A stretch of DNA of 64,000 bases, taken from contig CAJSYZ010000009.1 in the NCBI GenBank assembly GCA_910574455.1, forward strand, positions 1,364,001-1,428,000, written 5' to 3'. A model generated the notes under the pieces. It did no database searches, was not told the DNA's origin, and saw nothing but the letters and a program-made list of their open reading frames with translations. The translations under genes and the position numbers were made by a program. This document shows positions 1 through 9,416 of the stretch, in pieces (position 1 is the first letter of the stretch; every line of letters begins with the position of its first letter). This DNA is from Trichaptum fuscoviolaceum (lineage: Eukaryota > Basidiomycota > Agaricomycetes > Hymenochaetales > Trichaptaceae).

Positions 1-658
1 GCAATCCATGGTTTATCGTCAGCAACCCACTTGGTCTTGACCTTGAGAGCCCTGTAGCGAGCAGCATACTCAGCCACGGTTCCAGTCTGCCTGAGAGCCA
101 TAATTTCGTTCTCAGCAGCAGCAACAGCATCAGCTTCACCATATCCAGCAGCCAGAGACTCCAAGAAAGTGTCCAACTTGTCGAAAATGGCGACCGGCTC
201 GCCCTTGTGGATCGAGTCCATGTAGGGACGCACCCACTCGTCTGCAGGGCCTCGAAGGTAAGTCGCAGCGAACTGGCACTTCGTACGCTCGTCCGGGAAC
301 TCGTGCGGGCGCATAGAGATGTAGTTCCGCACCTGACCGGACCAAGCTTCGTACGAAAGCTTGTCCTTGTCCGCGGCATCGCCCTTGGGGCCGTAAAACA
401 AGCCTGGGGGTGGAATCTTCGGACCCTTCGTACCGCGCGGTTCCGCGACGCGCGTTTCGAGCGCTCCCTTCAAGTATGCATTCTGCTGAAGCAACTGATC
501 AATCTGCTCCCTCCAGGGGGCCATATACTGGTTCAGCATAGCCTGAGTCGCCTCATCCATAGTTGGGGTTTGTGGGGGTACGGGTGCCTGCACGGGTGTG
601 ACGGGGGGCCTCCAGGAGGGCCTCCGGGCGCAGGAACAGGCGGTGTAGCGTTCTGCAT
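1..658 (-). CDS. Ty3/gypsy-type retrotransposon Gag, partial, with a probable frameshift
   Basis: The minus strand is open from an ATG at 560 to the window edge. It encodes a capsid-like Gag: a predicted helical, Gln-rich start (MDEATQAMLNQYMAPW), then a block with YEAWSGQVRNYI and FPDERTKCQFAATYLRG, and a DEWV segment typical of the retrotrans_gag domain. A Pro/Gly-rich leader starts with ATG at 658 (MQNATPPVPAPGG) in another frame. It joins the main frame if one base is gained or lost near the six-G run at 603-608, so this copy is probably frameshifted or the run is misread. Gag coats element RNA in virus-like particles. The nucleocapsid, protease and polymerase would lie beyond the left edge. 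Confidence 0.85.
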
Positions 659-754
659 CGTACGGGCGTTCGAGCGCAGCGAGCGTCGGCAGAATGGTTC
701 GAACGGTACGAGTTTTTTCGCGCGAGGTAGTGAGAAAAAAGACTTTTGGCCTAA

Positions 755-1334
755 TGTTACGACACAGAGTGGTTCTATGCGTTCTCAGGACCTCGGACAA
801 CGTAAATCGGACGATCAGCGGCTATGCGAAGCGGTTCCACACTCTGGGAAGCACTTGACAAGTCAATTAAGCTATTCTACACATCAGAAGCACAAATATA
901 ACGTCACCTGGGAAGCACTTGACAAGAGGCCAAAAGTGGAGTGCTTCTCAGGCGGACGGGCGCTTTTGGCAAGCGCAGGAGGAACTATACAGTTCCTCCA
1001 AGCCACCGTCCGTACGGACCCGTGGTCCGATCCGAATTTGAAATACAAATAGAAAGATGAATAAGCATCGCTGGCGCGCCGGGTTTGAACCCAAGCGCAC
1101 CGAAAAGTGTCCGTTAGTGAATAGAATGAAAAGAAACAATAATCCCGTGTGCAGACAGATGCAAAGGTGTACGCGCCGTACGGGCTTCGTACCGAGCGCG
1201 TACCGCTGACCGTACGAGACCGTACGAGTGTCTCGTACGATGTCAGGAATCGAAAGTAAATAAAAACATCAGTAAATCATAAGTAAATGGAAAATAAAAG
1301 AAAACAATAAGTAAATCCGTGGCGATTCCTGACA
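755..1334 (-). repeat. 5' LTR of the Ty3/gypsy element
   Basis: In the minus (gag) direction the segment starts TGTCAGGAATCG and ends GTCGTAACA, the TG...CA form of an LTR, and lies just upstream of gag. It contains two spaced copies of GGGAAGCACTTGACAAG near 843-925 and an AAAAGTGGAGTGCTTCT block. Both recur in the two solo LTRs at 25173-26002 and 28040-30573, so all three belong to one LTR family. A 12-nt inverted pair (1241-1252 and 1323-1334) brackets an AT-rich stretch at the LTR start. The target duplication cannot be checked because the other LTR lies outside the window. Confidence 0.75.
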
Positions 1335-1391
1335 GAGCCCATCTTATATGCCCTCGGTTGTCGACATGGCACCATTCCATTTAATTTACAG

Positions 1392-2864
1392 TTCCATCTT
1401 CATCCTGAGGATTCTGAAAGCGACTTGGAGGATGCCAGCTTGAAGAAAGGCAAGAAATGCAATAAGAAGGGCAAGAAGGGCGTCAAAGGGAACAAGAAGG
1501 GCAACAAAACATCGAAAGGCGCTGGCAAGAACTATAAAATCACGGAAGCCTCTCAGTACATCGACTACAAACATGACGAGAACTCGAATTATACGGCCTA
1601 TGTTTCGCTGTTCACGCCTGAGAAGCTGGCTGACCACTTACGAATGATGGAACGCGAGTTGGAAAAGCAGAGGAAAGAATTCGATCTTCTCGTGGATAAG
1701 AAGATCATAAAAGATCAGGTTGTAAAGAAGGAAGTCCAAAAGGAATGCGATGACGCGACAGCTTTCTTCAACAAGGTCAAGAGATGCGAATTGAATTTCC
1801 AGTGTATGGAGCAGTTTGGATATGTCGAATTCTCTCCGGGAAGGTTCAATCGGTTTAATAAGAAAGATGACGCGAAGAAGCCGAGGACTAGCGAGCACCC
1901 CTATGCATCGGACTGGGCGTTGATCAGGATTTGTGACGACCGTTCCCCATCTGACATGACTACTCTCTGCGAGCAGCATGGGAAGGGGCAATTTTGGAAT
2001 TATGCAGACTTGAGAAGGTATGAACCAAAGAGCATGTGTGGTTCAGCTGCTTTCGACGACATTCTGGAGTTCATGGGATGGAAGGAAGGCACTCAAGTAC
2101 ATGATGGTCTGGTGCATATCAAAGATTTCACGAAACCGCGCGACATCTACAGCCGTCTTTATCAAGAAGAAACGGACGAACAAGCGATTAAAGATAAGCA
2201 GCTCCATAGAGCACTAGCGAATGATGGCACAAAGGTCGTATCCTCGAAGCTTGAAACAAGACGGGTATATAAGTTTGGTTGGACAACTGGCCACACAGTG
2301 GGCGTTTATAACAATCTCACTTCCTACTGGGTCGATCTTACACTAGAATTTGATGTCACATTCTCCGGTAAAGGCAAACGTCGCAAAGCCTGTGGAATCA
2401 AAGAAGGTGTAAAGAGCGTCGAGAGTTGCTGGCAGGCGGTCCTGCAATTTCCACCCGGCAAGCACTTCGGTGGTCGTAGCCGTATATTTGGAGACCAAGG
2501 TGATTCCGGAAGCTTGGTCATCGACCAGGATGCCAACGCACTTGGTACAATCACCTTTGTTACGACTTCGACGGAATGGCAACACGATGGGTTCACTTAC
2601 GGAGTCCCTATTTGGCAACAATTGTCGGAGATGCGCACCTCCGGTTACGGTGATATTCATTTCGGATTCGAATCACAAAAGGATGATGCAGTGATGTCGG
2701 AACTTGCGGAATATCATCCACAGATTAAGGTAACTAGGGCTAACAAGGGCTCGAGGACATGGGAAGCGTGGTTTAATGAGGAGCACCACAAGGTTGAGCG
2801 GGAACGAGCAGCATTGGAACCTTTTAATTCACTTAAACCGCAGACTCGGAGTCAGACGAAGTAG
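1392..2864 (+). CDS. Trypsin-fold serine protease-like protein, 5' end truncated or unresolved
   Basis: The open frame begins after a possible splice acceptor (tttacag ending at 1391) and runs to TAG at 2864; I see no good in-frame ATG. The start is acidic (DSESDLED), then a Lys/Gly-rich low-complexity run, then a charged predicted helical segment. Landmarks are SDWALI (a plausible catalytic-Asp strand), KFGWTTGHTVG, and GDQGDSGSLVID, which holds the catalytic Ser. I see no TAGH or TAAHC-type catalytic His. A Ty3/gypsy LTR ends only 57 bases upstream, so the first exon and promoter may have been displaced. Homologous copies lie at 3396-3627 and 37152-37688. The fold call comes from motifs; substrate and location are unknown. 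Confidence 0.6.
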   Translation, partial: FHLHPEDSESDLEDASLKKGKKCNKKGKKGVKGNKKGNKTSKGAGKNYKITEASQYIDYKHDENSNYTAYVSLFTPEKLADHLRMMERELEKQRKEFDLLVDKKIIKDQVVKKEVQKECDDATAFFNKVKRCELNFQCMEQFGYVEFSPGRFNRFNKKDDAKKPRTSEHPYASDWALIRICDDRSPSDMTTLCEQHGKGQFWNYADLRRYEPKSMCGSAAFDDILEFMGWKEGTQVHDGLVHIKDFTKPRDIYSRLYQEETDEQAIKDKQLHRALANDGTKVVSSKLETRRVYKFGWTTGHTVGVYNNLTSYWVDLTLEFDVTFSGKGKRRKACGIKEGVKSVESCWQAVLQFPPGKHFGGRSRIFGDQGDSGSLVIDQDANALGTITFVTTSTEWQHDGFTYGVPIWQQLSEMRTSGYGDIHFGFESQKDDAVMSELAEYHPQIKVTRANKGSRTWEAWFNEEHHKVERERAALEPFNSLKPQTRSQTK

Positions 2865-3395
2865 CCTGCCAGTGAGGACTCAGGCTTGTACTCATACTAT
2901 TTCTAACTGTTTTCTTTTCGTAGTATTACCTCATACCAGTGCATACCACTAGTATTCAAGTTGTGTCTTTGTATGTTTGTCTCCTGTTCTGTGTTTCGTC
3001 GACCTTATACTTGTGTTTTCTGTGCATCGGTATTCAAGTTGTTGTATGACTGTATGTAAATAAAAAACGATATGAATTGTTTACTAACTATTCCGAGTCG
3101 GACTTGGACTCACTGGCACCAGTGATGCTCTAATTACTGCTCGATAAATTCACGACTGGCTCGAATCCGGGTCTACCAACCTGAAGACCGAACATCGTTA
3201 CGGGTTCGGCAACTTGAACTTTTGAGCTGAACTTGAAGTCCCACGACTCGGTCTCAGGCTCTGACTCGGAAGTTCTTCCGATTCGGAGGTCAGCTTGAAG
3301 TCGGAAACTACTAGTACTAGTAAACTAAGCCTGAGGGGCGAAGGTCGGTCCGGCTACTACTACAACTGCTCTGCTCGACAACTATTAGGTATAAT
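2865..3395. other. Intergenic, word-rich DNA
   Basis: There is no supported gene. From about 3090 the sequence is built largely from short recurring words (ACTTGAA, GACTCGG, ACTAGTAGTA, CAGGCTGAG) that recur across the window. Confidence 0.6.
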
Positions 3396-3627
3396 AATTT
3401 TAATGGAATGACCCGGTTGTTATTCTCGGGACGTTCTAGGTCAGAGGGAACTGGACGGCTTGACTTATGCTATTGCCTTCTGGCAGACGACGGAGGAGCT
3501 GGAACAAATGGGCTTTGCAACCAACCTTGATTCAAAGACAGACACGCAACTTGGTAGTATTGTTTTCCCGACTCCGAGTCAGCAAGAGCCCGACGTGGAC
3601 ATCGCCGCTCGCCTTTTCCCAGACTGA
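3396..3627 (+). pseudogene. C-terminal remnant of the protease-like family
   Basis: After a stop upstream, a frame reads RDVLGQRELDGLTYAIAFWQ and ends ARLFPD-stop. It aligns with the C-terminus of the copy at 37152-37688 (RDNQSELDGYTYGVALWQ) and more loosely with the copy at 1392-2864 (DGFTYGVPIWQQL). The GDSG core and everything before it are missing, so this is a decayed fragment. It shows that the family has been copied at least three times within 37 kb. Confidence 0.6.
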
Positions 3628-4230
3628 GCCCCTTCCTCAACTCCCCCACCATGCGCACAAACTCTCTCATCTCATCCTCTTGCACTACCTTGAGGCTTGT
3701 CATTTTCTTCAACCTTGGCGCTGTCTCCTTCACATATGACATCTTCCATGCGCTGCTCTCCTGCACTTTGTACTAAATTATGTCGTAACAGATCTGGGCG
3801 GAATGGGAGACAGAGGTCTGCACGAGCATGGCACAGGAGTTCAAGGCTGGTGAGTTTATTCTCCTTCTCAATCCTTTTACTTCACGTTATTTACATACCA
3901 TTTGATACAGAATCCTAGCTCACACCGTTTACAGCGCACGCAAGATGGTGCAATTCTGGAACACCGCCAGACAGCACCACCACCATTGCCATCGCACTCC
4001 TGCTACTAGTAGTACCCAGCATCGACATGATGACTTCCCACGTGGGGTCTGACACTGGCATCACAGGCCCTCCGTCGTCCGCTACCACCACTGACAGCCA
4101 TGGTCAGGTTGGAAACTAGAGACTTCCGGAGACACTTTCATTGTTGTGGGGACTGGTAAGTAGCCCTAGTAGTTATCCGCTATTGCAACAATAGCTCATG
4201 ACCCGATGAACACAACTACATGACTGGCTG

Positions 4231-5320
4231 ATGCTATGGTTGTTGAAGCGCTTAGAATGCCAGCACGCTTACGAGTTCGAGACGACAGCGCGCACCATCT
4301 TGCCGGGCAAGTCTTCTTTCAGAGACAAGTCATTCGGAGATGAGGAGCTCAAAGGCTTCCAGTTTGCCTCACCAGACGACCATCAAATTCATATCTATTT
4401 CGCTGATTCCATGGCTCATGGCGGGGATTTAAGAGATGCTCCTTGCCGACACAAGGGACTTCTTGCAATCAGAGAAGGTATGTACATAAAGTGCCACACA
4501 TCGACTGAAAGTTTAACCTCTCTTTCTGAATCAGTGGTGCGCTGACCGTGGTAACCGCTCTCGTCGCGACAATTTCCTCTATCGTGTCCCTGGCTTGGGC
4601 AGATCATCGTTGATCCATGCCCTTGCTGGCGCGCTCATGCTCGACATTCTCGCCATCTCACGTTCCGCCTTTTGGATGAACGATGTGGCGTTGTCGTCGC
4701 TTATGGGCCGTGTGCCTGCCCCGTGTATTGTCCTTCTCGAGGACCTTGATGCTGCATTCACTCGCTCAACTTCGCGCGACGGGTCCTCAACCTGTGTTCC
4801 TGGTGGTAAGAAGAAGAGCTCTTTGTTGTCCGACAACAAGGATAAGATGACGATGATGACGACAATGAAGAAATTGGCAAGAAGAAGAAAAGCAAGAAAT
4901 ATGACACTCTATCCGACGTGAACACGCTCTCTCTTTCTGGCCTTCTTAATGCACTTGATGGTGTCGCCGCTGCTGTTGGCCGCTTCCTCTTCTCGTCGCA
5001 GCGACGAACCATCTTGAGCGTTTCGACCCCGCGCTCTCGCGCCCCGGTGGCATGGATGTTTGGATCGAGTTCAAAAGCGCAAGCCCTAGGCAGGCTCAAG
5101 CGCTCTTCTGCGACTTCTTCCTGTACGCGGACGTCAAGAAGCCCGAGATCACCAAACGCGAAGGCGAGCTCGATGGGATCAGCCTCCCCACCACACCCCA
5201 TCCTCTGGATCGATTTCGGAAATTCCGGTGTCGGTATTTGCGTCCGATGCCTCGAGTACCGCAACCTTGAGCTCGAGCTCATTGATGAGAGGTGCGTCAA
5301 ACAGTCTACCTGACGTTGGC
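4231..5320 (+). pseudogene. BCS1-like AAA-ATPase pseudogene
   Basis: Segments in different frames match the fungal BCS1-type AAA-ATPase order: FETTARTI, HQIHIYFADS, MLLADTRDFLQSEK, then a clean intron (about 4477-4534), WCADRG, and LIHALAG. Walker B is intact as CIVLLEDLDAAF. These are followed by NTLSLSGLLNALDG and finally NHLERFDPALSRPGGMDVW. The frame changes near 4430, 4847 and 5000. Walker A reads GLGRSS where a GxGK(S/T) motif is expected, so the nucleotide-binding Lys is lost. BCS1 helps assemble mitochondrial complex III, and basidiomycetes often carry many BCS1-like copies. This one looks dead. Confidence 0.75.
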
Positions 5321-6179
5321 AAAGCAGCTCACGACGCAAATTGCGAATGCATCAAACGGGAAAAAGTATTACTTCATCTTAGATATCGTTCAAGTAGTCA
5401 TGTCCTATTCCTCGACAAACACCTCTGTGCCACCACCATTGCCGCCGAAACGGAGATCGCTCGGTTTCAATATGCAGAATAAGTCGATTATCGGCCGACA
5501 GCGCAATCCCCCCAGCTCTAAGGTCAAGAAACGTGCCTTCATTCAATCTACTTCTTTCAAAGCGGATTGGGGTGCATTGATCCCATTTCCCATATCGGCA
5601 TGGTTCCGGTTTCGAGTTGTGTCCAGGGATGACTGATTGTATGACGGCTTACTCGTGGCTTTGCCTTCTAGAGCTGATGGAACAGCTTCTTGTGCAGTGG
5701 GCTATGTCTTCCTGACTTCTTCGGAGTTAACCTGACTCACTTTCTTGTTTGTTTGTGCATAAAATGAAAAGAAGCCTCATAATCGAGTCATCTAGAAGAA
5801 ATCCTTCTTATCTCCTGTCAGTTCAGCTTGAGGTTTATCCGAGCCATAGTACAATGCACTGATAGATTCCTCTCTTCTTTTCCCAGAAGAATAAGGCATC
5901 AGAAAAATGCGTGCAAGAGCTTTGTATAAATGTGAACTCGGAGTGGGTGTCGCCCCTCCCCGCCACCCACCCACCCACTCAACCCTTCGCCATGAACTTT
6001 TATCACATTCTGTTGGGGCTACACATGCTCCTATTGATTGACCATGCTGTGCTTCGAGTACGCATCGCGCGAAGACTTCCTTGGACACAAAGGAGGATAT
6101 CTAGGATGCAAAAATTCGTGCTTACTTTCTATTTCCTCTCAAAATCACTGCACTGACTTTTTGCCAGCTTCACAAACAG
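5321..6179. other. Region without an assignable gene
   Basis: The first 300 bases hold weak possible C-terminal remnants of the BCS1-like pseudogene (AKQLTTQIAN in one frame). The rest, to the exonuclease start, shows only short overlapping ORFs. A short 5' exon of the exonuclease gene could lie near 5990-6140, but I could not fit one. Confidence 0.4.
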
Positions 6180-7037
6180 ATGCAACATCTCCTCGACTAC
6201 CTGGGGGTTCCGCCAACGCCTCTTCTTCAACTTCGCAGTTATACACTCGGACCTCTTGTTCCTGAAGTATGTCTGACCACCGCGACGATGGAGAATGCCG
6301 TAGACGTCATCTATGCTTCCTTGCCGGATGCCCCGGAACGACGCTTCGTTGCCCTCGACATTGAATGGGCGAGTAACTCACCAGAGCTATATCGCGTGGA
6401 CCTCATCCAACTCGCGGTTCAGCAACATGTGTTCCTCCTCCGGACTCATCTACTTAATGAACTTCCCGCGAGATTGACACAATTATTAGGTGATGAAGCT
6501 GTATGGAAAGTGTCAGCAGGAATCGCTGGTATGAGAGTCCCATTTCTTCTCTCATTATTTGGCATAACTGAACTAATTGGCAGGTGATGCAACTCGCATC
6601 AGGAATAAATTTGGTGTTCCCGTAACCTCCTGTGTCGATTTGACAGATTGGGCGCGCTTCGTTTACCCCGATTTCTGGCCAAGAACGCTAACTTGGCTCC
6701 AGCTGCTTCTGAACCCCCGTCTCTGGTTCAAGTTTCCGCAACCGTTTATAAAGCTGGAGGAGATGGCAGGCAGACTCCTGCAGGCAAACATTGAGAAGGA
6801 TGCCACGGTCACGAGGAGCAATTGGGCCGAAGTTGAGCTGTCGGCTGCTCAAGTCCATTGTAAGTTATCCTTTTCAAGTTGTCACTCAGGCTGATCATCT
6901 TCTCACTTGCATCTGCTCTATTAGATGCGGCAATCGACGCGCACAGCACGTTTGCTGTTGCTTCCGTCTTGAATCAAGATGCCTTGGCCTTACCGGATGC
7001 AGAAATCCATCACTTCCCAATGCTCGATATTGAGTAG
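6180..7037 (+). CDS. 3'-5' exonuclease domain protein (DEDDy, WRN/RNase D type)
   Basis: Three exons, 6180-6528, 6584-6859 and 6925-7037, give 245 residues with gt...ag introns of 55 and 65 nt. The product is essentially a stand-alone exonuclease domain. Exo I is FVALDIEW (the Asp-x-Glu pair, about residue 60), exo II is in the TSCVDLTD region, and exo III is YAAIDAHSTF, with the Tyr of the DEDDy class four residues before the last metal-binding Asp. The family removes nucleotides from the 3' ends of DNA or RNA. No helicase or HRDC domain is present. Met 6180 is the first in-frame ATG after a stop-containing stretch; a later Met (MENAVDVIY) would still leave the domain whole. Confidence 0.8.
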
Positions 7038-7311
7038 GCTGAGGCCCGTTTGAATAGTGCTAACGGTGTTATCTTGTTGAGTAAATTGTTGAGTGCATGC
7101 TCTTGTCTTCAAAAGTTGCCAGGAGCATCGTGATTGTATCTATTATTGAATTGCTTCTCGTTGAATGATCATTGTAGACTGAGGTTGTCAATGGTGTTTG
7201 CTGTCGCTTTCAAGATGTCATGAAGATGAAGGTAGCTTGAAATCTCAAAACAGAGGTTCAAGTTCACTTGAGTACAGTAGTGGTAGTAGTAGTAAATCTC
7301 ACTTGAGTCTG

Positions 7312-7680
7312 ACTTGCCACCTGATGTACAGCTTCCCTCCTTACGCACTGATTTTGTCCTGAAACGCCGTTTTAAGGCCATCAGGCAGCCAGGCAACACT
7401 TCAGGCAGGCATGACAACGCTTCAACCCATTTAAGGAAGCTCCAGGACGCGCCAGCCGCCGTTAGCAATCTCTGATGTATTACACTTGAGCACTGAAATC
7501 CTGACTTGCATTCTGATGCACTGAGAGACGGCTTGCATCCTGAAACACTCCTTATTTCAGTGAGATAAGGCAATCAGTGTATTTTCAGACGAAGTAGCGA
7601 CCCTTCAGACAGGTGCCAGCCAAATCAGGACGCGTCAGGACGCGTCAGTCGCCGTAAGCAAAAGGAAGTTTCCCTGATGA
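7312..7680 (+). repeat. Dispersed non-coding repeat, copy A
   Basis: It matches 40610-40797 over most of its length: CACTGATTTT, CCTGAAACGCCG, AAGGCCATCAGGCAGCC, and the shared right end GCCGTAAGCAAAAGGAAG then TTTCCCTGATG. Copy A has about 150 extra bases in the middle (about 7475-7605). A shorter inverted match to the right end is at 22892. There is no ORF, and no clear terminal inverted repeat was found, so it is probably a non-autonomous element of unknown class. Confidence 0.7.
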
Positions 7681-7971
7681 AGGGATCTGCCGGCGAAGCT
7701 CGGCCCGTTATCTAGTTAGCAGATGACAATGAATTGATTGCTGACAACGGGAAGACAGTTCTGCATGTCAATCATCGAAGTCACGGAAATCTCATGCGCT
7801 GACACTCTCGAATTCTGGTGGATTGTCGTTGAAGAAGGCTTTGGTATACACAGATGCCTGACCAGTGAAGCCTAAAATATGTTGAGGAAGAATATCGTAT
7901 ATTGCTCTCCGTCCGGACAAACAGGGAAGCATTTTTATTTATCTTCAGAGTCTGCGAGTACGGGTGCAACT

Positions 7972-8473
7972 CTACATCAGACTCGCGAAGCGCACAAGCG
8001 GTTGTCTCACAACGGTGGGGGTCTGCTTCGTCCTGGAGAAGAAAAGTCAATTTGAGACACAAAGCTCACAATCTCTTGTTCTTACACGCAATTCTCCCAC
8101 TTCTGCTTGATCAGGGGCCTGGAGAATAGTTCTGACGTGTCCACATCCCTAGAAAAAGGTCAACTTAGGACGTAGGACGATGGGTCACATTTTTTTTTTG
8201 CTCTTACTTGTTGTCGCCAACTTCGGCTTCTATCGCGCGCGAGAGGGCGAGCAGAGGGTGCTCTTTCGGAATCAGGGACATCCATCGCTTCTGAGTCTTG
8301 GAAGTATTGTATCGACGATCACGCTCACGTCGGTCATTCGCTGCGCGCTCTTGCATAATGTTAAAGAACTCGATTCGCTCCTGCTGGCTCTCGATGATCT
8401 TGACGTCGTTAGTCTCGTCGTTGGCAGCCTGAGAATGACCATTGCCGTATGTAGCACTGAAGAGAATTCCCAT
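7972..8473 (-). CDS. Small conserved-family protein, member 1 (unknown function)
   Basis: Exons 8208-8473 and 7972-8032 give 108 residues starting MGILFSATYGNGHS. Gly2 with Ser6 fits an N-myristoylation signal. The middle is charged and helix-like (QERAANDRRERDRR). The C-terminus after the intron reads TKQTPTVVRQPL. The intron starts GTAAGAGCAAAA and ends TTGACTTTTCTTCTCCAG, nearly as in members 2 and 3. A nearer acceptor at about 8150 would instead give DVDTSELFSRPLIKQKWENC and then a stop. I do not recognise the family. The shared start, intron and promoter are the evidence that it is a gene; the copy may be decaying. Confidence 0.5.
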
Positions 8474-8564
8474 TGCTGATGAAGTGTGTGAAGTCGGTGT
8501 GGTATTGTGATGAGACCAGTCGAAGTTGCGTGAATATGTAAGATTGGCGTGAAAGAGAGTGATG

Positions 8565-8870
8565 GAGAGATCTGCGCAGATCAGGTACCTACTTATAAGT
8601 TAGTTTGCGCATCTTGAAGGCTCTAAGAAGTCTCACTTCGAAACCAGATTAAGACCTGAAACCATCAAATCATAGTCTATCCTTCATGGAGGATGTCATT
8701 TTCTCCCGAGACATTTCTTCCCGGAGCATTGTAGTGTTTCTATCCTCAAAATAGAGACGACTCCCGAGACACGTCTTCCTGTCGTATCTCTAACCTTCAA
8801 AGTGGAGACTCCGATTGGTTGAGTGACTTTGCCTCTGAGACAGTCTTCCTGTCGCTTTGCAGCACGGATT
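8565..8870 (-). promoter_or_regulatory. Shared promoter module of the small gene family, copy 1
   Basis: Reading toward the gene, the module holds repeated GTCTTCC(T/C)GTC-type motifs (about 8745-8850), then a TATA-like ACTTATAAGTAG, GGTACCTGATC, and a perfect 14-bp palindrome GATCTGCGCAGATC at 8569-8582. The palindrome lies about 96 bases upstream of the ATG, so it probably falls at the transcript start or in the 5' leader. The same order occurs at members 2 and 3. Confidence 0.65.
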
Positions 8871-9416
8871 CTGCTGAACAACCATAACTTGACACAACTT
8901 GTCCAGCTCTATACTGCCAACAGCACAACCGTTAGTAAAGCCAGACCTGAAGCTTGGGTTCATCACATACATCACAATCTTGCAATTCGCATTTCCATCA
9001 GCCATGATCCCGTTTCCTACGTAAAGTCTCAAAGTAGCAGGCCCTTGATGAGCTTGTTGTTAAGCACATAGTAGGTCAAATAGTAAGTAAAGCAAAGTGA
9101 TAGTCCCAACCTGAATACGGATACAGTACAGCCGGCAAATCCACCTACTAAATAAAGCACTTGATTCCCGCGGGTACTAGTAGCTCCGCCTGGCAGTCAG
9201 CTTGATTCTTGAACTTGAAGGTCTCAGGCCCAACCTCAACCGTCATTTGACTCCTTATGAAGTGGCTGACTATGTGATAAATTCTTAGCCTGGTCTGGTT
9301 CGAGACTACTAAATTCCGGCTGCCACGTCCTTCGGCCAACTAACACTGACATTTCCCCCTCCCCTCCCCTCGACTAACAAACATCAACAAGACTTGAACA
9401 TCCTTGAGTTCTCACC
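8871..9416. other. Intergenic region
   Basis: No gene is supported. The last 60 bases before the kinase ATG are pyrimidine-rich (ccccctcccctcccctcg), as in many basidiomycete promoters. Confidence 0.5.

Noticed and set aside
207..1052. Plus-strand ORF of 281 codons across gag and the LTR
   Set aside because: It overlaps the minus-strand gag frame and LTR and has no family features.
8180..8479. Plus-strand ORF starting MGHIFFLLLLVVANF, also present near 53826
   Set aside because: It is antisense to members 1 and 2 of the small family. It recurs because the DNA is duplicated, and its hydrophobic start is the complement of the intron and exon end.
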